Shown here one piece after another: positions 40,241 through 50,519 of a stretch of 64,000 bases of DNA. Source of the DNA: Prorocentrum cordatum (lineage: Eukaryota > Sar > Dinophyceae > Prorocentrales > Prorocentraceae); assembly GCA_963575745.1 (NCBI GenBank), contig CAUYUJ010019900.1, positions 95,995-159,994 of the forward strand. The letters run 5' to 3'. Positions within the stretch are counted from its first letter, which is position 1. The number at the start of each line of letters is the position of its first letter. Position numbers and translations under genes: made by a program. Under the pieces are notes generated by a model, which saw only the letters and a list, made by a program, of their open reading frames with translations, was not told the DNA's origin and ran no database searches.

Positions 40241-41333
40241 AGGAGGGACCTTGGGTTCGGTGGTTGCAAGATTCGCCTTAACGAGGCAACCGATCCCTCG
40301 GAGGTCTTCTGGGAGCACATGGACTTCTCGCTGGGCGCGCGCGCCCTTCGCACCGCTCTGGTGGCGCTCGTCACCCTGGCCCTTGTCTGCTTCAGCGTGG
40401 GCTTCTTCGCCTCCGCGAAGCATGCTGCGAACGTCGCGCAGGCATACGGAGGCACAGAGTCGTGCATCGCCACGCAGGTGTTTGACCCAGTTAATGGCCA
40501 GTGCCTCGCTGGCACGGACTGCGAGTGCTACAATGCTGGGTTGCTCTCTGTAATCAACAACCAGCCTGCAGGCATCAAGGACTGCTGCGGAGACTGGCTC
40601 AGCGCGCAATACAGAGCCACCTCCGCGATGGTGGTGGCCTCGCTCGCGCCGGTGGCCCTGAACCTCGTCATCGCCTACGTGATCAACTTTCTGGCCAACT
40701 TCACGAAGTCCCACACGATCACATCCACCAATCAGGGAATTGCCCTCATGACGACCGTAATGCAGCTGGTCAACATCGTCGTCTCCGTGATTCTGGTGAA
40801 CGCCGACTTCGGCCCCGGCTGGCGCGAGTGGGTGGACGGCGCCTTCGGGAGCTGGGGCTTCGGCTCGGACAACTTCCCGCTCGGCTGCGGCTCATTCTCG
40901 GCTCTGACTCCGGGGTGGTACGCAGAGGTCGGCGCCACCATCACCGTCTCCCTCGCCGTCAGCGCGATCACGATTCCGATGGCGATGCCTGTGTCCTACT
41001 TCATCCATCTGGCTTTCAAGAGGGCATTCGCGGGAAGAGTCAGCTCGTCTGAGCAGCTGAAGGCCTTGTTCATACGGCCGACCTACAATCTCGCTCTGAT
41101 CTCTGCACAGGACGCCGTGATGATCATGGCGTGCGTCATGTTCTCGGCCGGCATTCCAGTACTGTGGGCCGTCCTGGCGGTCTACCTAACATTTTCTTAT
41201 ATTGCGAAGAAATACACCTTCCTGCGCGGTTCACGGGAGCCGCCTCACTTCAGCCACCATTTGTCGCGCATGATGGCGCGGTACACGCAGGCGGCCGTGG
41301 TCTTCCACTGTGCGTTCGCGGTGTGGGTGTTTG
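40241..41333 (+). CDS. OSCA/TMEM63-type mechanosensitive ion channel, large 7TM exon
   Basis: About 364 codons of membrane protein with strong G/C third positions. It opens with GGCKIRLNEATDPSEVFWEH, matching the family's Ala-x-x-Pro-x-Asp-(I/V)-x-Trp-x-(N/H)-(L/M) segment ahead of the 7TM region (RSN1_7TM, formerly DUF221). Transmembrane stretches follow: ALRTALVALVTLALVCFSVG; SAMVVASLAPVALNLVIAYV; IALMTTVMQLVNIVVSVILV; VGATITVSLAVSAITI; LALISAQDAVMIMACVMFSA; GIPVLWAVLAVYLTFSYIAK; and YTQAAVVFHCAFAVWVF. The order MFSAGIPVLW, a helix, then KKYTFLRGSREPP is typical of alveolate members. A Cys-rich loop (CLAGTDCECYN, DCCGDW) follows the first helix. The channel would sit in a membrane and open on stretch or osmotic change. 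The acceptor is GGTTCTCACAG at 40240. N-terminal exons (TM0-TM2 and the cytosolic domain) are not visible upstream. A methionine at 40034 is in frame but lies before the acceptor and is not the start. Confidence 0.8.
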
Positions 41334-41878
41334 GCGAGCCGTCGTCGTTGCCCAGCAGAGTCGACGACCGCGGTCTGGATATGGACGGTTCTTTGAGATC
41401 TCACGTCGTGGTAATACGGTGGGGGCGTTCGTTAAGGAACGTCCAAGGAGGCTTCAGACCCTGGAAGGCTCTTTGTCTGACGAGGGCGGCGGTGCTATCC
41501 ACTGCCAATCCACGATTGGCTTTCCACTGGCTTCCACACCTTGGACTCCTTACCGAAGGTTTCCTTATCCAATGCCATCACCGTAGTAGAGATGAGAACC
41601 TTGGGGTGGCAGCTCACGACCACAGAGCTCCTGGCAGTAGCCTTTTCTGCAGCGTTTGTGGGAGCTTGGCCGATCCGTGGGGGGTCCTGTGGCGACGGGC
41701 AGGGGAGCAGAAACAACGCCCGCCCTGGCGTCTGCCCAGGCAGTCCTAGGATTTTGCATACACACACACACGATCCACAGCGGCCGCGGCGCCCGATGCA
41801 TCCTCCAGGCATGCGGGCTGCCAGGGATTCCAGCTCTACGCCCCCATCCGACTTGACCCACGATGCACGGCTCTGAAG
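41334..41878 (+). other. GC-AG intron of the OSCA/TMEM63-like gene
   Basis: It begins GCGAGC and ends CTCTGAAG. Removing it joins TTT G to GT TTC CAC, restoring a Gly codon and giving AVWVF-G-FHQSL in one frame. No GT donor in this region gives the same phase match. 545 bases, no repeat element recognised inside apart from a short CA run at 41760-41770. GC donors are common in dinoflagellates. Confidence 0.6.
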
Positions 41879-42046
41879 GTTTCCACCAGTCGCTGTCCGG
41901 GTGGGACTACGAGAACACCCACGCAGCGTTCCTCGCGCTGGCCGTGGCGCTCATAGTCGCCGCCCTGCGGGTGGTGCTGTTCGTCCTCGGGAGCGTCGGA
42001 GGGGAGGGTTGCGGGCAGATGAGTCTGCCTTCTTCGAAGAAGACAG
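41879..42046 (+). CDS. OSCA/TMEM63-like channel, next exon with the last membrane helix
   Basis: It starts in phase 1 (the GT of a split Gly codon) and reads FHQSLSGWDYENTHAAFLAL, followed by a strong helix AVALIVAALRVVLFVLGSV and a polar tail GGEGCGQMSLPSSKKT. In the family a short linker with polar residues and a final transmembrane helix follow the segment at the end of the preceding exon, so the match is by position and phase as well as hydrophobicity. The 3' limit is uncertain. AAGACAG followed by GCGACA at 42047 would be another GC donor. A GGTTGC at 42007 is an alternative. No later exon or stop codon could be placed. Confidence 0.65.
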
Positions 42047-42055
42047 GCGACAACC

Positions 42056-42215
42056 TTACACACGTAAACTGTCGGAGGTTTGCGCGATTTTCTTGTATCG
42101 GCGCTGCCCACGCTTCCCTCGCGCTCTCCGCGCGCCAGGGGCGGCGCTGAATGCGCCGCCAGATGGGTCCAGCACCGATCAAGGAGATCGGTGCGGAGCG
42201 TCGAAAGTTTGTGCA
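42056..42215. mobile_element. Fold-back element, family E, copy 3
   Basis: The left arm ACACGTAAACTGTCGGAGGT runs to TGTATCGGCGCTG. The right arm runs from CAGCACCGATCAAGGAGATC to GTCGAAAGTTTGTGC. The loop has CTCTCCGCGCGCCAGGGGCG. It begins about 10 bases after the proposed donor of the channel exon. Confidence 0.65.
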
Positions 42216-43019
42216 GGTGCTGTTTTGTTCGCCGTATGCTGCTGACCCTCCATCCTCGGCGCACGGGTTTGGATGGGGGGCAGGGCAGGCACCCTCAGGA
42301 ATGGGTCGAGCCCTTTGTGGGCCCCGGAAACGGCAGGGCCGTTTTTCACCGTTTCCAAAAAAATGTCTTTTGAAAATGGAAACGAAAAAAAAACGGCGAC
42401 CGGAAACGGCAAAAAAACTGCTCCAGGATTGGAACCGGAGCCGGAACCGTCAAAAAACGGCGACGGAACCGGTCAAAAAACGGCGTCGGAACCGGCAAAA
42501 AAACGGCAAAACGGAACCGGTAAAAAAACGGCCTTGTCGTCTCCAGGGCCCACTAAGGTCGAGCCCCCTGCTTTACCAAGTCGATCGGCACATCCACCCG
42601 TGGGGGGGGGCTGTTTTCGAGGCCCCTCGAGACGGCGCTCCGATCGCCGCTCTCGCGGGCCTGCTTTCGCGGGGTTGGGTCCCCGGGCCGTTTCCACTGA
42701 AGGTGTATAGTCTGTCCGTTGAGGCTGCAGGCTGTGTGCAGCGGGAGTGGGGACTCTCAGGGGTCCCCCGGGAGGGCGCGCGCGGCCGCTCTGCCCAGAG
42801 TATCATCCGCATCCTGCCTCCATCCTGGCCCTCCTCCACCTCCTCTCTCTCCCCTCCTCTTTCTCTTGCGTTTAGTGCACACGCGTCTGCCCGCAACTGC
42901 GCTCTGCCATAATATAGAGGTTCTGACCACCTCCGAGTCGGGGGCCCCAAGCAAGAGCGTGTTTCTTTATTGCTTGGGGCAGAATGGGCATTGTAGCCCC
43001 TGGCCCCCCCTCCCCCCCT
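42216..43019. other. A-rich CCGGNAAAAACGG repeat and unique sequence
   Basis: 42320-42535 repeats GGAACCGGTAAAAAAACGG-like words of about 17-19 bases, A-rich against a GC-rich background. 42540-43019 is unique sequence with no recognisable exon. Confidence 0.55.
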
Positions 43020-43103
43020 TTAACGTCACGCCCCTCCCCCCCCAGCGCGCTCCGGGCACTGCCGACGTGCGCGCGGCGGGGAGGAGGCGTTACATTATCT
43101 TCC
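43020..43103. mobile_element. Short inverted-repeat element, family I, copy 3
   Basis: Ends TTTAACGTCACGCCCCTCCC and GGGGAGGAGGCGTTACATTA. The centre has GCTCCGGGCACTGCCGACGT, shared with 8094-8190. Confidence 0.45.
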
Positions 43104-43324
43104 CCCTGGCCCCTCCGACCTCCCATTATGCCCATTATCGCCGAAAATAAAGAAACGCGCTCCAAGTCTCCCGCTGGGGCCGTCATGCCGCGCACCGCGG
43201 CCTCGGGCCGGGGAGCCTGCTCTCCTTCGGGGGCGGCTTGGCAAGAGCGTATAGAGAGATAGCCGCGGCTCGTGCAGCGCGAGGCGGAAAGACGAGTGCC
43301 ATGGATTGGAGGCGAGGACGGACC

Positions 43325-43565
43325 ACGCACACACACACACACACACACCCACACACACACCCACACGCACCCACACGCACCCACACGCACCCACACGCAC
43401 CCACACGCACCGACACGCACCGACACGCACCGCACCGCACCGCACCGCACCGCACCGCACCGCACCGCACCGCACCGCACCGCACCGCCACGCCACGCCA
43501 CGCCACGCCACGCCACGCCACGCCACGCCACGCCACGCCACGCCACGCCACGCCACGCCACGCCA

Positions 43566-43622
<57 letters not shown>

Positions 43623-43915
43623 CCACACGCACCCACACGCACCCACACGCACCCACACGCACCCACACGCACCGCACCGCACCGCACCGCACCGCACCGC
43701 ACCGCACCGCACCGCACCGCACCGCACCGCACCGCACCGCACCGCACCGCCACGCCACGCCACGCCACGCCACGCCACGCCACGCCACGCCACGCCACGC
43801 CACGCCACGCCACGCCACGCCACGCCACGCCACGCCACGCCACGCCGCACACACACACACACACGCACACACACACACACACTCACACACACACCACACA
43901 CACACACGCACACTT
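43325..43915. repeat. Composite array of (CA)n, (CACACGCACC)n, (CGCAC)n and (CGCCA)n, duplicated
   Basis: Blocks follow in the order CA, CACACGCACC, CGCAC, CGCCA, then the whole series CA, CACACGCACC, CGCAC, CGCCA again, and finally CA. The second series is offset by about 290 bases. Open frames of over 200 codons here are artefacts of the five- and ten-base periods. Confidence 0.95.
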
Positions 43916-44069
43916 TTGCGTCGGCGGCTGGGGGGCAGAGGGCGACTGCTCCAGCAGATAGGCAACAGGGGACACGCTGTATGCAAATTAGGGCCGCAAC
44001 GCACTGAAGGAGGAGAAGGAGCCCCGGCGCGACGGGAAGAGAAGAAGCCGGGCCACTCAGAGCTGCCGT

Positions 44070-44160
44070 CAAGGGACGACTCAGGACGAAAAACCGGTCC
44101 CTGGAAAGGGGCCCAGGCTCCTTGGGTCACGTCATGAAAGGGTCATGACGTCGGGTATCT
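44070..44160 (+). repeat. Dispersed repeat family D, 3' half, + orientation
   Basis: CCGTCAAGGGACGACTCAGG, ACGAAAAACCGGTCCCTGGA and GTCACGTCATGAAAGGGTCA, then TGACGTCGGG: the typical 3' part of D. Confidence 0.6.
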
Positions 44161-44920
44161 GGGACTCGGGGATGCATTGCCAGGGGGCTATACGCAGCCG
44201 TATCGAGGATGGACGCTTCCCACGTCGTCTACCCAAGAGTTTGGCTTCAAATTTCTGGTCCATTCGGAAGCCCCATGAAGTCGGTGACTGGGACCGTCAT
44301 GCACCCGGTACCCCTGGGAGCGCCGCCAAGACGAGGGGCCAGCCGCCCCGAACAAGGCATCCAGCTTGTGTCGTGTCGTTCTGCGTCCGCGAAGTGAGGG
44401 CCAGACAGGGCCACGACTGGGACACATCGTTCCAGAGCGTTTCGGAACGCTTATGGAACGGCCGTGGCGCCCGCGACATCCTCCAGAAACGCCAGATCTC
44501 GGAGCGCCCTGACGCGGTGACGGAGACATCCTTCAGAGCCGTTGGATACATAAGAGCCCCCCGACTTCATTATCCCGGTCCGAGTTTGTTTCCGCCCTGG
44601 CGTCGTCTTCACTCTCCCTCTTCCTCCTCCTCGTCCTTCTTCATATTCGTTCAGGCCGTGTCTCACCGTTTTATTGGCCAGGCGAGCTGTTCCGCAGTGC
44701 CAGATCTTGTGCGAGCTGTGGGAGGATTTTCGATGGGTGCGGAGCTTTCGTGCAGCATAAAAGTCGGGGACATGAGCATGACCTTGAAACTATGTTTGCA
44801 TCCGCTACCGCACCCAGTACAGTGGACATTCTTCGGGTTTGGTTCGCGAGAGCGTGAGACGTTCAGCAAATTAGGTAAAATGCACGACTTTTCCGTCGAA
44901 GGCCCGCACACCTTTGTGTG
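44161..44920. other. Unique stretch open in one frame, not assigned
   Basis: A + frame is open from 44145 through the MITE into the CCT tract, so it cannot be one gene. The part 44420-44580 (LWNGRGARDILQKRQ) has some protein character but no recognised family. Confidence 0.35.
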
Positions 44921-45100
44921 CAGTGGGGGCCCATGCCAAGAAGCACCCTGCTTGCCTCCGGGGTGCCCTTGGTTTCTTGGGTCTGCATGGTTTTGCGATG
45001 GACAGCGCGACGTCCCCAGGCCAAAAATCAAGGGACGTCCTGGGGTCTCTCAGGGTTGGGCCTCTTGTGGACGGTTTCCTTTGGGCTGGCCCCCGCTCCA
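44921..45100. mobile_element. Tc1/mariner-like MITE family A, worn copy 3
   Basis: It starts CAGTGGGGGCCCATGCCAAG and follows the family through TTGTGGACGGTTTCCTTTGG, but the right end has decayed to CCCCGCTCCAC and TA flanks are lost. Confidence 0.7.
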
Positions 45101-45139
45101 CACACGCGCGGCCTCCAACAAGAGATCCCGGCCTCGTCT

Positions 45140-45194
45140 CCTCCTCCTCCTCCTCCTCCTCCTCCTCCTCCTCCTCCTCCTCCTCCTCCTCCTC
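45140..45194 (+). repeat. (CCT)n tract ahead of a candidate exon
   Basis: About 18 CCT units ending 8 bases before an acceptor-like CTCTCGGGCAG. Confidence 0.95.
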
Positions 45195-45202
45195 TCGGGC
45201 AG

Positions 45203-45340
45203 AGGGGAGGCACCGCCATGGCCGTGGCCGCCGCCCGGGTGCTCGTCGGCATGGCGAGCTCGCGGGGCAGGTCCGCCGTGCGGCCCTGCGGCGACCGGTG
45301 CTGCGCCGGGGGAGGCCCCGCGCGGGGGGCGCCATTCTGA
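45203..45340 (+). CDS. Candidate terminal exon, Ala/Arg-rich peptide
   Basis: After CTCGGGCAG the frame reads RGGTAMAVAAARVLVGMASS, then RGRSAVRPCGDRCCAGG, and stops at TGA. Every codon but a few ends in G or C. The minus strand is also open with similar bias, so the strand is not certain. The CCT tract just upstream favours the + strand. No domain recognised. Confidence 0.3.
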   Translation, partial: RGGTAMAVAAARVLVGMASSRGRSAVRPCGDRCCAGGGPARGAPF

Positions 45341-45959
45341 CCAGCTTGTGCGCCTCTCCTGGAGCCCTGGAGGAGGAAGAACGATGAGGGAGCAGGGGGG
45401 GAGGAGGAAGGGGGACGATAAGCTTGGAGGAAGGAGGATGACGAAGGAGGAGGAGGAGGAGAAGGACGGGGGGGGAAGGAGCAGGCAGGAGGGATGACGG
45501 TGGACGAGGAGGAAAGAGAAGGGAGGAGAAAGGCGAAGGGAGGAAGAATGAGCGGGAAGGGGTGTCCCCACCCAGGAAACAGCAGCGATGAGCCATTCGG
45601 CGGTCGAGTCAGTCCCGGAGCTGTGCGCGCCTGCTACCGGCTACCGCGCAGGTCTGTCCAGTAAAGGTATACGCCCCATGGAGGAAGGCACAGGGAAGGC
45701 ACGGCCGCCAGGGCTGACCCGTGGCGCCATCTCGAAGGCTCCTCGGGGGCATCCGGCGGCCCTCGGAACTCGTCGGGTCTTGAGGAAGGCCGGGCGCGGA
45801 ACTCGGGGAGGATGAGGAGGGAAGAAGGAGGATAAGGAGGGCAAGGCTGCTAGGGGAGGACATCGGAGGACCGAGACGGGAGACGATGTGGAGGCCGCGC
45901 GCGCGGCCGCGGCCTTGGCCTCGCGCACGGGGCCGAGGAAGGGCACGAGGTCCGCGAAC
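45341..45959. other. Purine-rich then unique stretch, no gene
   Basis: 45370-45545 is rich in GGAGGA words on the + strand. 45590-45950 is unique without recognisable coding. Confidence 0.4.
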
Positions 45960-46185
45960 CTATACACACATATATATATGCACACATATATATATATATA
46001 TATATACATGTATGTGTATATGTATATGCACCTATATAAGCATCCAGTGTATGTACACTTATACATATGTACATGCATCATATATATGTATCATATATAT
46101 ATATGCACCCATGTATATATAAACATATACACCTATATGCATCATATGTATGTATATGCACCTACATATATATAGAGATACATCA
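45960..46185. repeat. AT-rich TATA/TGTA island
   Basis: Imperfect TATA, TGTA and CATA units, similar in texture to 4130-4800. Confidence 0.85.
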
Positions 46186-46245
46186 CCGTCGACGACGGCG
46201 ACGAGGACGAGCGACGACGGCGAGGACATATTTGGCGGGAGAAGG

Positions 46246-47110
46246 AAAGTGAGGAGGAGGAGGAGGAGGAGGAGGAGGAGGGGGAGGGGGAGGGGGAGGG
46301 GGATGAGGATGAGGAGATAAAGAGGACGAGGCTACACCCGTTGTGCTGGAAGTTCTCTGGAGGTTTCAAGAGGAGGGGGAGCGGGAGGACGACGACGACG
46401 ACGACAACGACGACGACGGCGACACGACGACGGAGATCACGATTCGGGCTCACGACTAGGAGGGTGAGGATGAACACGAGGGGGAGGAGGAGGAGGAGGA
46501 GGAGGAGGAGGAGGAGGAGGAGGAGGAGGAGGAGGAGGAGGAGGAGGAGGAGGAGAAGCAGGAGGAGGACAAGCAGGACGAGGAGGAGGATGACAATAAC
46601 GAATGTTGATGAGGAGGAAGAGAAGGACAAGGAGGTTGAGGAAGAGGAGGAGGAGGAGGAGGAGGAGGAGGAGGAGGAGGAGGAGGAGGGCCAGTCTAGT
46701 CAACGACGGCCCTCTTCCTGGCTTCATTCGTCTGTTTTTAGCCTCCTGGAGGCGTCTCGTCCTGCGGCTGGACCCTGCGTCGAAAGCAGGGTCAGGACGG
46801 ATCCTCGGAGATGTCCAGGGCTTGAGTTTGAGCGCGTTTGGGCCAGGCGGGAGAGCCGCCGTCAGGAGGGGGGAGGGGCTCGAGCAGGGAGGGGCTCAAG
46901 GGGCGCCTCGAGGAGGAGGGCAGAGGAGGAGGAGGAGGGCAGAGGAGGAGGAGGAGGAGGAGGAGGAGGAGGAGGAGGAGGAGGAGACGGAGGAGGGCAG
47001 AGGAGGCGGAGGCGGAGGAGGAGGGGGAGGAGGAGGAGGAGGAGGAGGAGGAGGATGAGGAGGAGCAGCAGCAGCAGCAGCAGCAGCAGGAGCAGGAGCA
47101 GGAGCAGGAG
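46246..47110. repeat. (GGA)n blocks with (GAC)n and (GCA)n interruptions
   Basis: GGA tracts at 46246-46305, 46480-46560, 46635-46690 and 46915-47060; (GAC)n at 46385-46430; (AGC)n at 47063-47085. A pocket of normal sequence lies at 46690-46915. Confidence 0.9.
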
Positions 47111-47474
47111 AAGGATGAAGGTTGGGACGAGGCGGGTGTCGGTGAGCAGCAGGACCGAGGAGGCGGGGGCCTCCACGGGCAAGGAAGCAGCTGGGCCATC
47201 AGGCCATATTCGAGGGGCAGGGCTGGAGACAGCTATGCTTTACACTCGTCCTCTTCCTGGCCCTCCTGGCCCTTCGCCTCCCCCTCCTCTCTCTGCTGCG
47301 GTGTTCGCCGGCGCCTCGCCCACGGAGCCGTCTCCAGCAATGCGGGGCGGCTGCCGGCCCCGCCTTTTCTGGAGGTGGCTCCCCGTGTTGGGGGGCTTGA
47401 GAGAGCCCGCGGGCCGACCCCAACCGCCGCTCGGCTGTTCGCTTGCTCGCTCGCCCCTCCTCTCCCCTTCGCAG

Positions 47475-47543
47475 CCTGCCGCTGCGCCAGCTGTCTCGGT
47501 GGCGTGGGGCCCCGAGTTTGAGGACTCGGAGGTCGACGGGTAG
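47475..47543 (+). CDS. Candidate terminal exon, short acidic tail
   Basis: A textbook-like acceptor (CCCCTCCTCTCCCCTTCGCAG) precedes PAAAPAVSVAWGPEFEDSEV, then DG and a TAG stop. Codons end mostly in G or C. Too short to identify. Upstream frame 47110-47470 is less biased. Confidence 0.3.
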   Translation, partial: PAAAPAVSVAWGPEFEDSEVDG

Positions 47544-47744
47544 CTCTGACTGCGCGCAGATGCCTGAAGGGTGGGCCAACTCAGCCCGAGCCCATGCTCC
47601 CCATCTTCTCCCTCCTGGTCGTATTTCTCACCCTCCCCCCCCGCCCCGCCCCCTCGCTCCCTCAGCTACGGCCATCCCCGTCCACCTCGCTTCTCCTCCG
47701 CCTTACCTCCTCGCTTACCTTCCTTATCCTCCCTTATCTCGTCC

Positions 47745-47992
47745 TTGTCCTCCTCCTCCTCCTCCTTCTCCTCCTCCTCCTCCTCTTCCACCCTATCCAC
47801 TTAAATATGACGCTCCAATTTCTTCCAAGGTATCCACCTCCTCTTTCACTGCATCCGTAGACACCGCTGTATCCTCCTCTTCTTCCTCCTCCTCCTCCTC
47901 CACCTCCTTCTCCTCCTCCACCTTACCACCCTCCTCCTCCTCCTCCTCCTCCTCCTCCTCCTCCTCCTTCTCATCATCATCCACGCTCTCTG
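47745..47992 (+). repeat. (CCT)n tracts
   Basis: CCT/CTT-rich, with an acceptor-like TCTCTGGCAAG just after it (48000), but only six codons to a stop follow, so no exon is claimed. Confidence 0.9.
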
Positions 47993-48867
47993 GCAAGCAC
48001 GGCGGTCATGTGATGTAGAGGCCAGCGCCGCCGAGACGGGCACCAGGAGCGGGGGCGCTCCGGCAGCGTGCAGGGGGCAGCGCGGGAGAGAAAGCGCGGC
48101 CCCCGCGCTGGCCACACGCGGCAGGGAGAGCGCGGCGGGGGGAAGCGCCGCGTGCTTGCACGAGCCCGGCCCAGACTTTTGCCCCAGGCCCTCCTATAGA
48201 AGGCTTGAGCCTCTGTTCTTCGGGCGGTAATAACTTGTTGTTGCAAGTCACAAGTCGACGCCCCCAGGCGGGAGTGTTCCGCCGTCGGCGCCCCGCGCGA
48301 TGGCGGGCGGCTGCGTGACCACCCGCCGCGGGCCGCCGCTCCGTCGGGCGGGCCAGGCCTCCGCGGGGGCATGCTGGCGTGCCGCGCGGCCGTGCGTCGG
48401 TGTCCTTCCTCCCTCCTGTCCCTCCGTGCACGGTCGAAATGTTTCCTCTCTGCCGCCTGGCCGCGGGGCGGGATATCAAGTGCCCAGCCATGTCAGCAGC
48501 GCCCCACCTGCCTAGCGTGCACTCTTGAGGTGGGGCGGCAGGCCAGGGTGCTGTCCTCTGCCTGCCAAAGCGCCGCTTTGGACCACCCCTGGGGGCGACG
48601 TGCGGCACGTCCGTTCGCCAGACTGCGCCGGACGCGACCGCGGTCGCTGCTCGTGTTCTCCCACCCACCACCCTCGAGGGGGGGTATGGCACCCATGTGC
48701 TTCGGCCTTCGCCCTGGCGCGCCAGCCGCCGGCGTCGTTAGACGCGGCGGGCTGGCGTATCAGCTGGAGGCGTACGGCCGCGGCCCCACCGAACTCTGAT
48801 TTGGCGCCGTCCTCCTCTCTCGGGTGTCGTCGCGGTCGAACGTCGCCGCGAAGGACTTTTCATGTAT
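47993..48867. other. GC-rich stretch, no gene assigned
   Basis: Frames are open on both strands, but neither strand shows consistent codon bias or a recognisable motif. Confidence 0.4.
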
Positions 48868-49026
48868 GTGAGATTCGGGCAAGTTTGCTGGCATAGCGTT
48901 CGCCCCCCCCCCCCATCCCCCTTCCCCTCCCCGTCTCGCCCTTCTTCGGGCGATGGCTTCCGCACGCGCAAGTGCCGCTTGCGGCCTGCTTCAGGTACAA
49001 CCCCCCTCCCATGCAAGCTCATTCGG
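48868..49026 (-). repeat. Dispersed repeat R6, inverted copy
   Basis: CGCACGCGCAAGTGCCGCTT, GCGGCCTGCTTCAGGTACAA and CCCTCCCATGCAAGCTC are the reverse complement of the 12495-12645 landmarks. The left part carries a poly-C run. Confidence 0.55.
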
Positions 49027-49484
49027 GGGGCCGCCTTTTTTCCACGTTGGGCGTGCTGGCCGGGCGTCGAGCCCCAGGGCCATGCCAGATCGACGCAGCC
49101 TGGAGGATGCTGCAGAAAGATAGGGTCTTACATAGGGCTCTGGTCGATGTCTTCGCGCGGTGTTGCCGCTTTTGTGTTGCAGCCTCGGGCCTCAGGGTCC
49201 TGACGCCTTCCCCGGGGACACTTTTGCTCGCCATGGGCCCGTTGCTGATGGCCCCGGGGCCCGACAGCGGGCCGCATGGGGCCCGAGACCATGGACAGCG
49301 CGTAGATGTGTATAAATCATATCCTCGGGGATCTAGGTAGTAATGCTCCCGTCTGCCGAGCACCCACAAGGCTCGCGCTGAAGAGGCCGCGCGTGGGCGT
49401 GGGAGCGGCGCACTCATCCTGATTTTTTTCATCACTTACGGGCTTCCAGAGACGAGCACGTGGCGCAGAGGCCAGGGCAGCAAG
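49027..49484. other. Unique stretch, no gene assigned
   Basis: A family-D-like fragment (GCCTTCCCCGGGGACACTTT) lies at 49205-49230. No exon recognised. Confidence 0.35.
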
Positions 49485-49705
49485 CAGCGGCGCCACGATG
49501 GCACGCCCGCCGTGGCCACTTCCCGCTCTCTCCAGCGACCAGGAACAACGAGCGGGGCGGCCGCCCAGGCCCTTCCACGCTCTCCGGCATAGCAGGCAGC
49601 GGCGCCACGGTAGCAGTGGCGTCCGCCGTGGCCCCTTCCCGCTCTCCCGAGCGGAAAGATCGAGGGGGGGGGCGGCCGCCAGGGCCTTTTCTCTCACACT
49701 CTCCG
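49485..49705. repeat. 111-bp tandem duplication
   Basis: GCAGCGGCGCCACG begins near 49484 and 49595. Each is followed by CCGCCGTGGCC, CTTCCCGCTCTC, a GAGCGG/CGAGCGG word and GGCGGCCGCC. Confidence 0.7.
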
Positions 49706-49805
49706 ACCACACCATTAGCACCATCGCTATATGACGCACGACGGCCCACGGAGCGCGGGGGGCCCGCAGAGCCCCCGACGACCTTCCCAATGTTCAAGGC
49801 GACCT

Positions 49806-50098
49806 CGAAGAGGAGGAGGAGGAGGAGGAGGAGGAGGAGGAGGAGGAGGAGGAGGAGGAGGAGGAGGAGGAGGAGGGGGAGGAGGAGGAGGAGAGGAAGA
49901 GGAGGTGGAGGGGTGGAGGAGGAGGAGGAGGAGGAGGAGGAGGAGGAGGAGGAGGAGGAGGAGGAGGAGGAGGAGGAGGAGGAGGAGGGGGAGGGGGAGG
50001 AGGTGGAAGAGGAGGGGGAGGAGGCGGAGGAGGAGGAGGAGGAGGAGGAGGAGGAGGAGGAGGGGGAGGAGGAGAAGGAGGAGGAGGAGGAGGAAGAA
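49806..50098. repeat. (GGA)n microsatellite block
   Basis: Nearly 300 bases of GGA/GAG units with small variants. Confidence 0.95.
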
Positions 50099-50146
50099 TA
50101 GGGGGAGGAGGGGCAGGGAAGATGGAGGAGGACAGGAAGGTGGACA

Positions 50147-50295
50147 TCGGTCTCCCGAGGCCTCGCGGCCGGCGCGTCGCGGGCCGGCGCCGCGGTCTCC
50201 GCGGCCGGGCAGTGGCTGGGGTCGTCCCTCGCCGACTTCCAGAGGGCCGTGGAGGACAGCGTGCTTCAGGCCCGCGGCGCACACAATCGAGCAGT
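50147..50295 (+). CDS. Candidate exon, Ala-rich amphipathic peptide
   Basis: The frame reads GLAAGASRAGAAVSAAGQWL, then GSSLADFQRAVEDSVLQARG, with nearly all G/C third positions, and resembles a helical or transit-like segment. Splice sites are not clear (CCCGAG at 50158 could be an acceptor). Upstream is a purine tract rather than a pyrimidine tract, which weakens the case. Confidence 0.3.
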
Positions 50296-50519
50296 GGCGA
50301 GGCGTGTGGGCCTGCTTGGCCCACCACATGGGGACCCCAAGACTACACACCACCACCACAACCACGTCGATTCCTCCGCCCTCCTCTACCCTCCTCTTCC
50401 GCTCCTCTTTCCTGGGGGAGGGATGGGGGTGAGGGAGGCGGTGGTGGTGTATATGTTTGGGCCCCCCACCCAAGAGTGTTCCAAGAACGTTCCCCAGACC
50501 TCCTCGCGTTGTATAAACA

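Noticed and set aside
41334-41749. C-terminal extension of the channel exon to the stop near 41749
   Set aside because: Hydrophobic pattern and codon bias end at 41333, and the next helix is found in phase at 41879.
44145-45497. One 450-codon gene
   Set aside because: The frame crosses a family-A MITE and a CCT microsatellite, which cannot be parts of one protein.
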